Source: Candidatus Thorarchaeota archaeon (lineage in GTDB: Archaea; Asgardarchaeota; Thorarchaeia; Thorarchaeales; Thorarchaeaceae). Taken from it: 38,337 nt of DNA. The DNA is taken from NCBI GenBank assembly GCA_018335335.1, contig JAGXKG010000016.1:1-38337 (forward strand), read 5' to 3'. The notes beneath the pieces were generated by a model. That model was not told the origin of the DNA, ran no database searches, and worked only from the letters and a program-made list of their open reading frames with translations. The position numbers and the translations under genes were made by a program. This document shows, one piece after another, positions 18,201 to 25,628 of this stretch; within the stretch, counting starts at the first letter, position 1, and each line of letters starts with the position of its first letter.

Positions 18201-21024
18201 GGACTATCCAACCTCTGTTATCACGGTTGAATTCAACTTTGTCATAGTACTCAATCTGGACGTTGCTACTATAATCTGCATAATCGTCCCAGCTAGTACC
18301 TTGATGAAGTACACCATCGATATCTACCCAGCTGTAGTAGTACTCTCCTCCGTAGTTCCACCCATGATGATATTGCATTGCAGTCAGGAATGATTCACCG
18401 GTGCCAAGAGTGACATTATAGATGTGTATTGTTTCATCATATGTCACATAAACCATAGTTCCATTGACGAGTTCATATGCATATACATTCTTGTCGGTCT
18501 CAGGATCGTAGTGGTCATACAACAGGATGTTCTCGTATGTGTTTCCACTCCATGAATCATAGGTCTCATGAACCTCGATGGGTAGCTTCTGCCCATCAAT
18601 CATTATATACGGCGAGCTGCGTCCCAGTAGGAACTCATCGCCAGTCCGAGCACAGAGTGTGTCGTTCTTGAACGCAAGCTGAAGTTCGGGTTTGTCAATA
18701 TAGACTCGGTCGCCTCCGTGTTCAAACGAATAGACCCAGTCACGATCCCAACTCTTGACCTTGTGCTGGCCATAGTCGCTGGAATAGTCCTCATACCAGG
18801 TGTCATTCATGAATGCGAAGTTCCACCAGTAATTGGTTTCAGGAACATTCTCAGACATGTTTACCAACCATGACACATAGAGGTCGCCTCCATCAGTCCA
18901 TGTAGAGAAGTTTGAAGTCATACAGAAATCAGAGGTTACCTTGGTAGCAGAACTGCGATGGTTGATGTACTCTTCTTGCCACTGCCCGGTTTTCTGGTTG
19001 TAGTACCACCATGCCCAATGCCATCCTTCTATCTCCTTCCATTGCCACTCAGTGTAGTTTCCGTATACCCAGTCCCACGTGTTAGTGGTTGAATTGTAGA
19101 CGTAATGCCAACCAGTAACGTTAACCTTCACGTAGTCCTCGTAAGTTCCATATGTGTAATTCTGCTTCTCTGTGAAATTGAATGCACTAAATACGGGAGT
19201 ACCATTAATATCATAGTCGATTGTGTAAATCAACCGTGACCAGCGTGACTCATTCTGAGTCCAGTAGCCATCGCTTGCTTCGAGGCTGAATTGTGCGCCA
19301 TCTATGTCATCAGCTATAGAGCCACCACCCTGAAGTCGGCCTTTAACCATGAAGTCTTGGCCCTTCTCAACCGCAAACATCCAGTCGCTTGGTGAGCGAC
19401 CGTCAGCAGTCAAGATTTTTGCAAGTGTTACAGGGCTTTCAATGGTTATTTCTTTGGCCATCTCATATTCTTGCCAAGTTTGACGGGCTGTCTCTCCATA
19501 AGTGTCGGCCCAATACCGATTACCTTCAGGCCCCATAACCAAATCATTGAATCGGAAACCCGAATACTGATCCGTCTTGGGCATTTTCTCTGTAAAATGG
19601 CCTACAAAATCTACACTAAATGCTGTATCAGTCTGTCTTGTGGTGCATAATGATGTATTAAGTTCATACAGAATCGGCAAATCCGCGGGTATAGGTTCAT
19701 AGACAGTTATCTCTCGGTTGTATTCGCCTTCAACGTAGTGATCGTATGGATAACCCCAGTAGGTATAACCATAGTAGGTTTCCCAAGTGCCACCATTCGT
19801 TTCATTGTACACATAGAAAAGCTGTCTTTCTACCCAGCGGCTTTCATTAACTACTTCCCAAGTCTGGGTGTCTTCGTCCCATGTTTCATTGAGCCAAGTC
19901 ACATTAACCTGGTCAAACGTGCCAATATCAACCCACTTACGCTTCTTGTACTCGCCATAAACATCGTCGACATACGTCACCTCAAGACTCTCATTCCAGA
20001 CGTAGGTTCCCAATGATTCGTCATATGTCCAGCCGCCATAATCGGTAATGACCTCTCGATGCCAACCAGTAGCATTAACCCAGGTATCAATACTGCTGGG
20101 CATTCTGAAACCAAGCTGAACATAGCTTGGGGTATCGCCAGTAATGTTGAAACGCATGATGAAATCTGTCTCTCGGCTTACAGAGTACAGCGAATCGCCT
20201 TCTAGGTCGACCTTTTCTAAGGTATAAGAACCACCTTTAGACCAGCTCCAGGCTTCAGAAGCAGGCATACCTACAGCAATGCCGCGGAATTCATATCCAG
20301 AGGCATATCCATAGGAGCCGATACTGTTATAGTCGGTATCCATGACATTCATGTGGAGTTCGTAGAGTCCCAATGGGGCATCAGAAGTGAACTTCACAGC
20401 GAAATTGGCGTAGTATGCACTTGTGTCGCTGTGATTGGAGCAGTCATCAACAACTAAATCAATGAATGAGGGTAACATTCCTCCGTCTTCTTCACTCTGG
20501 TTATACTGGCTGCTGTATGCAGACCAAGGATCTCCCCAACCTTCAGCACGGAAAGTCATGCCAAAATCGGCTGAGAAATTCCAATCTGGTGTCATATACC
20601 AGCCATTAATCCTCACTTCGCTGAGATTTTGTCCCTCTGTGAATATATTTTTGGGAATTTTTGCCTGGAAGGTTAGAACCTCTCCCACCTCAGCATAGCT
20701 GTCCTCAGTAACTTCGCTTCCGTTTTCGTGGAAAACCTTGAATTCCGGACTTGGTCCGAAAAGCCAATTCTGATTTTCCCATGTCCATTCGTCGCTTGTG
20801 CTATTCTTGTCGCTATCCCAGTGGACATAAGTACCATTGTTAGGCTGTTCTGGATAACTCTCATTCTTCCCAGGATCATCCTGAGAGAATGTATAGGTTA
20901 CCGGAGAATCAGGTTGACCAGATGGAATTCTAGTCATACTTGAACCAGCATAAGCAAATGATACCATGAACAAGAGAATAGCAATCGTAGAAAGTAGCAT
21001 ATGTCGTCTATTCTTGTGTAGCAT
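15247..21024 (-). CDS. Giant Trp/Tyr-rich surface protein with signal peptide and C-terminal membrane anchor
   Basis: A 1925-residue extracellular protein of no family I recognise. A signal peptide covers residues 1-26 (cleavage probably after FAYA). The C-terminus has a single membrane helix followed by RRRRS, giving an outside body with a short cytoplasmic tail. Just before the helix is an Ig/FN3-like domain of about 90 residues (NEPVTIGVDILNEVPIDKVE to EVYYQVHVFTPSGE). The body is very rich in Trp (about 90 by hand count, near 4.7%), Tyr, Asp and Asn, with many N-glycosylation sequons (NVT, NYT, NGT, NET). DG-containing beta-hairpin-like segments recur. EDVNNNSEMDVD resembles a calcium loop. 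Cys are few. A surface-layer, adhesin or glycan-binding role is possible; none is demonstrated. ATG 21024 has AGGGG upstream. Confidence 0.88.
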   Translation of the reverse strand: MLHKNRRHMLLSTIAILLFMVSFAYAGSSMTRIPSGQPDSPVTYTFSQDDPGKNESYPEQPNNGTYVHWDSDKNSTSDEWTWENQNWLFGPSPEFKVFHENGSEVTEDSYAEVGEVLTFQAKIPKNIFTEGQNLSEVRINGWYMTPDWNFSADFGMTFRAEGWGDPWSAYSSQYNQSEEDGGMLPSFIDLVVDDCSNHSDTSAYYANFAVKFTSDAPLGLYELHMNVMDTDYNSIGSYGYASGYEFRGIAVGMPASEAWSWSKGGSYTLEKVDLEGDSLYSVSRETDFIMRFNITGDTPSYVQLGFRMPSSIDTWVNATGWHREVITDYGGWTYDESLGTYVWNESLEVTYVDDVYGEYKKRKWVDIGTFDQVNVTWLNETWDEDTQTWEVVNESRWVERQLFYVYNETNGGTWETYYGYTYWGYPYDHYVEGEYNREITVYEPIPADLPILYELNTSLCTTRQTDTAFSVDFVGHFTEKMPKTDQYSGFRFNDLVMGPEGNRYWADTYGETARQTWQEYEMAKEITIESPVTLAKILTADGRSPSDWMFAVEKGQDFMVKGRLQGGGSIADDIDGAQFSLEASDGYWTQNESRWSRLIYTIDYDINGTPVFSAFNFTEKQNYTYGTYEDYVKVNVTGWHYVYNSTTNTWDWVYGNYTEWQWKEIEGWHWAWWYYNQKTGQWQEEYINHRSSATKVTSDFCMTSNFSTWTDGGDLYVSWLVNMSENVPETNYWWNFAFMNDTWYEDYSSDYGQHKVKSWDRDWVYSFEHGGDRVYIDKPELQLAFKNDTLCARTGDEFLLGRSSPYIMIDGQKLPIEVHETYDSWSGNTYENILLYDHYDPETDKNVYAYELVNGTMVYVTYDETIHIYNVTLGTGESFLTAMQYHHGWNYGGEYYYSWVDIDGVLHQGTSWDDYADYSSNVQIEYYDKVEFNRDNRGWIVRYGESNVLELAEDWRWDSRTSSYYMTDIDGNLYSLEYNDTDGYHYTTIDGQWYKVSWPKRYFEAEYDGSTAKLLTWETHKFWFTELDGVKHEMPYPGANADYEYQLNEKVSTGGVLPTTKSVSINNTWYPVYNVSYDHFVDIGSDTYQLLKSTPQHTTANGTHIWNPTSAGWSAPMGTYNGSLLFEQTGLVNYTYWSSNELILTNGTTWILNWTTLLQVYEYDYYGDVFYSLNEWPMWYENENVTYHYYEMLNGSQIVLDNYEELPVLDTHLVMVYYNETTGTDNYDFLGETYLFEWEGYWKDVYYVHNATCSSDLYVEINSAHEMYNFTYDGSEVTAYASKENIYRMRERWGYDLVYGPQPIESAVYKNIYDIVIGTPEWGMWGVKKWTTNPENGAVDLDGNLDTSDDQYYVREEYCSTDSWTHEYEKMWVGVDWEPNATQYGDEMHLQSWMGLDTFTWSYEWNQTFYWYDADTMELVNQTEWDNINSTLRTDEGEPKPGYWDIAWMAKNVTWADIVAEAEEKGYDWIDSNEQTWTWLSFGVGQDYGVSTVVDDVKHYLNIGMHYEYSGLLIWEDVNNNSEMDVDLTDAGSGELSHYLMPKSVANVSFVTPGERFGNFNDTGHMRVNLTDEVTWGVTFEDINGTVYPYTMGGYWGWYSDVQQGSDFRTFDERPTEVTVEELSFLVHFQGHVNETDDATNNWADLKVDNTVGDWSVDMIGGRDNLENKSLGLNYLAEVSMSDFAFKANGTLSGNEQTVSSETFEFETSGARFAEMIMGGVTYDWSKNTTAPYEVVSHTTPLGTFRSAFESSSGRSATAWTFSSNMYYVTIGFPEWEGYSVYQDPVFVSYVSNSGMEGIEFGAFSVSPRVPQHNEPVTIGVDILNEVPIDKVELHYGTSSTELNSISPMSEDSNNHYVGEIPGYPEGTEVYYQVHVFTPSGEVLSIINSYVVGEEPSSPIMLLLLVGGAVMAFIAIIVLIRRRRS

Positions 21025-21240
21025 GTTAATCTAGATCCCCTACGCTTTCCCATGAACATTCAATCTGTGTAAGCTTGCGTACGTTCAAGCATAAGGCAAC
21101 AAAAGCCTAGATTGACGCATGGCGTAGCGCGGCATTGTTCATACTGTATTGAATTTCCTATTCATATAATATAAAACAAGCTTGCATAAATGCCGAAGAA
21201 AAGCAAGCATCTGTCAACCGCGTCTGCCAAAATCTGAGCT
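21025..21240 (-). promoter_or_regulatory. Promoter and long leader of the giant surface protein gene
   Basis: The best archaeal TATA box on the minus strand is TTTTATATTATATG (plus 21164-21177), placing the transcription start roughly 120 nt before the ATG, an unusually long leader for an archaeal gene. The leader contains AGGGGATC near the start codon and an imperfect hairpin around 21069-21092 (GCTTG/CAAGC). The octamer AAGCTTGC occurs at 21071-21078 and again at 21178-21185 next to the TATA box. Confidence 0.5.
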
Positions 21241-21241
21241 A

Positions 21242-21268
21242 AACCCCCTCTGATTGAGTGAGGGGGTT
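21242..21268 (-). terminator. Perfect 9-bp GC-rich hairpin downstream of the SpoIIM-domain gene
   Basis: AACCCCCTC (21242-21250) and GAGGGGGTT (21260-21268) are exact complements around a 9-nt loop. The hairpin begins 39 nt after the stop of the polytopic membrane protein gene on the minus strand. There is no strong T-run after it (ATTTT appears about 10 nt later), so it could be a terminator, an mRNA 3'-end stabiliser, or both. The G5/C5 stem core resembles the hairpin after the surface protein gene. Confidence 0.6.
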
Positions 21269-21307
21269 CTCTAGTAGTCTAAGGTGGAGAGTTACATCCA
21301 CACCAAT

Positions 21308-24034
21308 TCATAAAGTCCTAGCCATCATTACCACAATAGGTGTTACGTATGCTTCGATTACAGAAGCTAGAAGCAAGAAGAATACAATCAAAACATAGCT
21401 GCGCCATGTTCTCATATCTCCCAACAATTCACGTGTCTTAGAAGGAAACTCTTCCCAGTTCTCCTGCATAACTAGCGGGGACAAATTCCGAGCAATACGA
21501 ATAGATATTGCTGCAGCAAGCAAGAAGGCAGGAATTTCTATTATTGCATGAGGGAGGATGCTGGCGAGGAATATGATTAGACCACCATTTGGAGCATTCA
21601 GATAGATGGCACTGAGACCACCTAGAATGAGAGCTGTTGATAGCACCTCAGATATGGCTAGAGACATCAAGCTGAATCGTATGTAGTTCAGTAGCGGATC
21701 ACCAGGGTTCTTCGTCGCAACCATGTAGCCAGCTGTGAGTATGAGGGGGAGGACAATGAGTGCAATGAGTACGAACTGATCATCATAAACGAAGTACTCC
21801 ATTGCAATCAGGGTAGCAGTTAGTGGAACCCACCACACCGAACCTTCAGAACCATAGAAACCTCGGACCAAGAAGGCAAGCAAGTATATGGCCAATAGAA
21901 CAGCATAGATGATTGCTGCTCTCAGGCCGAGCTGTGCTGCAAAACCCCATGGCCAAGAATTTGGCTGGAATAATCCCAGAGAAGCATCTCTGAAGGTCCA
22001 GAGGTATGCCAGCCCCGCAGCAGCAAAGATACCAACTATGCTTGCAATACCAATCTTCCGTTGCTCGGATTCTTTCTGAAGGGCAACGAGCCATAGTATG
22101 GCGGACCAGAATACTGGACCAACTAGCAGCATGAGCAATGTCCGAATCACATTGTGTTCTGCAATTATTGGAAATATGCTGCCGCTACTACTTAAGACGA
22201 ATGCTTCTAGAACCGCTTCTAGTCCATCAGCGGCACCAATTTCGTTGAAGAGGGTAATGATGTAGCCTTCAAGCAATCCTGGATCCATTATAGCACCAAT
22301 GAAATACACTCCAATTAAGGAAGCAAAAACACCACCAAAGAACATCAGGACGGTATCTGTCACGTCCTTCTGATGGACACTCAGCAGAGGCCCGGTCTTC
22401 TCACCTTTGGAAACCTGCCACTTCTCGCGAAATTCGAAGAAGTATAAAATGAAAAGTACGGTTGCAATGTAGATGGGAACAAAAACAATGAATTGGTATG
22501 CAACCCGCAGGAGATAGTCAGCTTGTATCGGGGGAGATATTATTGGGCGTAATCGAAAGAATACGTGTGAAGCCACCCTTGCAGGAGTGGGGCCCACAAG
22601 CAGCAAGTAGTCCATTCCAGGTAACAAGAACCACACAGCAAATGCTACAGTAAGAGCAGAGAAGAAGGCAAAACCTTCCTTGCCATATCCGGTACGACGT
22701 AATATGTAACGCCCCAAAACGCCAAGGAGAATCATGCTAGCAAATGGAATAAGCAGCATCATCAAGGTCCAAATTATTGGAGCGATTAGTACACCGTTAT
22801 TCGGTGCATTGTTCAGCAGAGTCACTACAACACTATCAACCATCCTAGGAAGGAGAGCGAATACACCCATCTGAGTAAATGAGAAATGAAGACAGACCAT
22901 CATGACAGCGCCAACAAATGCACCTGTCACCAATCCGCCACTGGCAACAGCAGATATCACATTCTTTACAGCATCACTCCAATCAAATGCCTGTGCCTTC
23001 TCTCTGAAACGCCGTATCGAATCAAAAATCCGTTTGTAAAGAAGAACAGAGAAGTCCTCTGCCAACGGGAATATCAAAATAACAAACACAATGGGAGGGA
23101 AGGCAAAAGCCAATCCAATTGCATAATATCCAACCAGAGAGCCCAATGTACCAGTCTGAATGCCGCGGATAACATCAAGCCCAATAGTGAATAAAGACCA
23201 TAGCAGATTAAGTCGGAAGAACCATCCAAGCACCCCTTGCATCATCTCGTCACCTAGATTGCGGTCGCCAAGCCTCAGACCAGCGCCCTTGGCAATTCGA
23301 TTGGAACCGGGGTATCCGAATCTGTAAATCCATGTCAGGAAAATAAGAACACCTTGTACATAGGGACCAATACCGCCACTCATGTACACAGGAATAGAGG
23401 GAAGTATGGTAACAAGACCAATAATGAGATAGTCTTTCCATGATTCCCGCCAAGCTCTTTCCTGGACCTCAGGATCAAGAGGCTGAGGCTCGACACCTTC
23501 AAAATGAATATGATCTAGTCTATCACCAAGGCCGGAGTACTCATCTGTTTCGGGTTCTTTTCCTGTCAGCCGTTTGATGAGATTACTGAATTTTCGCTTC
23601 AGAGGGTCCTGTAATGCTAGCTTAGCAATTAGTACAAGCTGACCAAAAATGACAGCAACAAATGAAACCATAATCCACGTCAAGAAATCCTGCAATGCAT
23701 AGGTAAAATGGAATACGAAGTCAGTGATCAGTATCCAGTACAAATCTCCAGGATTTACCGCGGGAGTGAAATAGGAAGGAAGCCCTGAGGTGCCCGCAAG
23801 CCAGATGTTTAACAGAAAGAATGTGAACACCTTGACTGCCATCATTATGACAAAAGCTTCAATCAATCGATTTCGTCGTTCTCTGAAAAACACCAGATAG
23901 AAGAGGGCAACGATGAGCGCAGGAATGAATTCAATTAGTATTGTTAGCGGCGTGATGCTTACCATTGACAAACGGCTCCATTGACTACTAGGACGTGTCT
24001 TTAGTGATATCCTAGTGATAAAGGTTAGTTGCAT
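21308..24034 (-). CDS. Large polytopic membrane protein with C-terminal SpoIIM-like (DUF95) domain
   Basis: Up to 908 residues with many hydrophobic helices (close to twenty by eye). The last ~140 residues fit the SpoIIM/DUF95 integral membrane family: NYIRFSLMSLAISEV, the signature LPHAIIEIPAFLLAAAISIRIAR, a cytoplasmic helix, and the final helix with VIEAYVTP. The remaining ~760 residues have no family I recognise; one soluble loop of about 60 residues (LIKRLTGKEPETDEYS to PEVQERAW) interrupts the first third. SpoIIM-like proteins in prokaryotes take part in membrane or envelope remodelling, and the archaeal roles are not known. The longest form starts at ATG 24034; ATG 23965 (MVSITPL) has GGAG about 10 nt upstream and is a good alternative. 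It shares the TTTTAAA box with divergent ferritin. Confidence 0.8.
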   Translation of the reverse strand: MQLTFITRISLKTRPSSQWSRLSMVSITPLTILIEFIPALIVALFYLVFFRERRNRLIEAFVIMMAVKVFTFFLLNIWLAGTSGLPSYFTPAVNPGDLYWILITDFVFHFTYALQDFLTWIMVSFVAVIFGQLVLIAKLALQDPLKRKFSNLIKRLTGKEPETDEYSGLGDRLDHIHFEGVEPQPLDPEVQERAWRESWKDYLIIGLVTILPSIPVYMSGGIGPYVQGVLIFLTWIYRFGYPGSNRIAKGAGLRLGDRNLGDEMMQGVLGWFFRLNLLWSLFTIGLDVIRGIQTGTLGSLVGYYAIGLAFAFPPIVFVILIFPLAEDFSVLLYKRIFDSIRRFREKAQAFDWSDAVKNVISAVASGGLVTGAFVGAVMMVCLHFSFTQMGVFALLPRMVDSVVVTLLNNAPNNGVLIAPIIWTLMMLLIPFASMILLGVLGRYILRRTGYGKEGFAFFSALTVAFAVWFLLPGMDYLLLVGPTPARVASHVFFRLRPIISPPIQADYLLRVAYQFIVFVPIYIATVLFILYFFEFREKWQVSKGEKTGPLLSVHQKDVTDTVLMFFGGVFASLIGVYFIGAIMDPGLLEGYIITLFNEIGAADGLEAVLEAFVLSSSGSIFPIIAEHNVIRTLLMLLVGPVFWSAILWLVALQKESEQRKIGIASIVGIFAAAGLAYLWTFRDASLGLFQPNSWPWGFAAQLGLRAAIIYAVLLAIYLLAFLVRGFYGSEGSVWWVPLTATLIAMEYFVYDDQFVLIALIVLPLILTAGYMVATKNPGDPLLNYIRFSLMSLAISEVLSTALILGGLSAIYLNAPNGGLIIFLASILPHAIIEIPAFLLAAAISIRIARNLSPLVMQENWEEFPSKTRELLGDMRTWRSYVLIVFFLLLASVIEAYVTPIVVMMARTL

Positions 24035-24063
24035 TGACTCAAAGATACTCAGAGGGGTAGTAC

Positions 24064-24072
24064 TGTTTTAAA
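24064..24072. promoter_or_regulatory. Shared TATA-like box (TTTTAAA) between ferritin and the SpoIIM-domain gene
   Basis: TTTTAAA at 24066-24072 contains the palindrome TTTAAA and so can be read on both strands. It is about 30 nt before ATG 24100 on the plus strand and about 30 nt before ATG 24034 on the minus strand, the spacing expected for archaeal promoters with short or absent leaders. Confidence 0.45.
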
Positions 24073-24141
24073 CCAACAACCGTACCACAAGGCTTTAGAA
24101 TGTCGTTAATTATTGTTAACTCAAATCAATTGGTGAATCAG

Positions 24142-24636
24142 ATGGAAATTAGCCAAAAACTAACAGATGCGCTTAATGATCAAATCAACTACGAGTTGTA
24201 CAGTGGCTACATCTACCTAAGCATGGCCACATATATGGAAGAGCAGAACCTGAACGGTATGGCCAACTGGCTAAAGGTTCAAGCTGAAGAAGAATATGAA
24301 CACGCAATGAAGTTCTGGAACCATGTAGCTGACCGAGGCGGCAGAGTCACACTTGCAGCCATCGAAGAACCAAAGACAGAGTGGGAATCTCCCCTTGAAG
24401 TCTTTCAAGATGCATATGAACACGAAATGAAAGTGACAAAGCGAATTTTTGACATCGGAGAACTGGCTGATGAGTTAGGTGACCGAAGCGTTGAGCCTCT
24501 CTTGGCTTGGTTCTACGATGAGCAGGTAGAAGAAGAAGAACAAACCGCTAGAATCAGAGATTTTCTCGCGATGATTGGTGATTCTAAAAACGCACTATTC
24601 ATGCTCGACCAGAAACTCGGAGCTAGAGAAGACTAG
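24142..24636 (+). CDS. Ferritin (non-heme, ferroxidase-active type)
   Basis: Oxidises Fe(II) and stores iron in a 24-subunit cage. The 164-residue four-helix protein has a full ferroxidase centre: Glu18, Glu51 and His54 (EYEH), Glu95, Gln128 and Glu131, in the positions known from prokaryotic ferritins. The ATG at 24142 is preferred: GGTGA lies 5 nt upstream and the protein then begins MEISQKLTDALNDQIN, as in the family. An upstream in-frame ATG at 24100 would add 14 residues and could be used by a leaderless transcript. It is transcribed alone, with its own terminator, and divergent from the SpoIIM-domain gene. Confidence 0.95.
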   Translation: MEISQKLTDALNDQINYELYSGYIYLSMATYMEEQNLNGMANWLKVQAEEEYEHAMKFWNHVADRGGRVTLAAIEEPKTEWESPLEVFQDAYEHEMKVTKRIFDIGELADELGDRSVEPLLAWFYDEQVEEEEQTARIRDFLAMIGDSKNALFMLDQKLGARED

Positions 24637-24670
24637 AAATCTTTGGAAACCGCTCTGTATATTATATCAC

Positions 24671-24702
24671 GGTGCCTTCTTGGCACCCTCCAACTTTTTT
24701 TT
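24671..24702 (+). terminator. Hairpin plus T-tract terminator of ferritin
   Basis: GGTGCC (24671-24676) pairs exactly with GGCACC (24682-24687) across a 5-nt loop, and after CTCCAAC comes a run of eight T (24695-24702). It starts 34 nt after the ferritin stop. Layout is that of an intrinsic terminator; the T-run alone would suffice in archaea. Confidence 0.75.
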
Positions 24703-24787
24703 GGCATGAATTAGCAACAATGAAAAGGACCCATTTTAGCATATAGCAAGTCTGAAGTCCAGTTTGTATAAAGGTGGAGATACTCAG

Positions 24788-25582
24788 ATGAAAGTCCCAA
24801 AAGGTCTTTTACTTTCAGATTTCGCCAGAGCGAAAAACGGAATCACTCAATTCATCAGTGAATACATCAAGGAAGCGAGATTGGATGGTGCTGTACTTGG
24901 TTTGTCAGGTGGCATCGATTCAGCCCTGACAGCAGCTTTAGCTTGTGAAGCATTAGGTCCTACCTTCGTGCATGCAGTAATGATGCCAGTAGATGCAGAG
25001 AAGGATCAAGACAACATCAGTGATGCGAAGGCAGTTGCAAGCGACATTGGTTTGAAGCCCCGCCTTTTCGAGATTGGACCTGCTGTCGAGTTCTTCAAAT
25101 CCAAAATGTCTCTAGACAGGCTTGCCAGAGCCAATTTGACGGCAAGATTGCGGATGGTAGCGCTTTATGCAGAAGCAAATCAGAAGAACCTACTCGTCTT
25201 AGGAACAGGAAACAAATCTGAAATCATGGCGGGTTACTTCACGAAGTACGGTGACGGGGGAGCAGATATTCTCCCTATAGGTGATTTGTACAAAACAAAC
25301 GTATTCAATCTTACAGAATTCTTGGATCTCCCTGAATTCCTTCTTACCAAACCCCCATCTGCGGGTTTATGGCCTGAGCAAACAGACGAAGACGAACTTG
25401 GTGTCACATTCGATGTTTTGGACACTGTGCTATACATGCTATATGAGCAGTACAAAGACGAACAGGAAATCATTTCATATGGAGTTTCTGAAGAAGACCT
25501 AAATCGGGTCAAGCAACTAGTACGCCAATCAGAACACAAAAGAGCAAGTGTACCAGTCAAAAGCATCAAAAGAGGCAAATAG
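24788..25582 (+). CDS. nadE: NH3-dependent NAD(+) synthetase
   Basis: Amidates deamido-NAD with ammonia and ATP, the last step of NAD synthesis. The 264-residue protein has the PP-loop LSGGIDSAL, the segment GTGNKSEIMAGYFTKYGDGGADILPIGDLYKT with the binding-site residues of NadE, and the P2-like loop AGLWPEQTDEDELG. There is no glutaminase domain, so it must use free ammonia or a separate amidotransferase. ATG 24788 follows GGTGGAG with 8 nt spacing, a strong ribosome binding site; the frame extends to TTG 24764 without support. AGCATATAG about 24738-24746 is a TATA candidate. First gene of a four-gene operon. Confidence 0.96.
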   Translation: MKVPKGLLLSDFARAKNGITQFISEYIKEARLDGAVLGLSGGIDSALTAALACEALGPTFVHAVMMPVDAEKDQDNISDAKAVASDIGLKPRLFEIGPAVEFFKSKMSLDRLARANLTARLRMVALYAEANQKNLLVLGTGNKSEIMAGYFTKYGDGGADILPIGDLYKTNVFNLTEFLDLPEFLLTKPPSAGLWPEQTDEDELGVTFDVLDTVLYMLYEQYKDEQEIISYGVSEEDLNRVKQLVRQSEHKRASVPVKSIKRGK

Positions 25583-25628
25583 TGGTACAGCTATTTGTTG
25601 AACAGCGAGCAGCTGGAAGGTCAAATCA

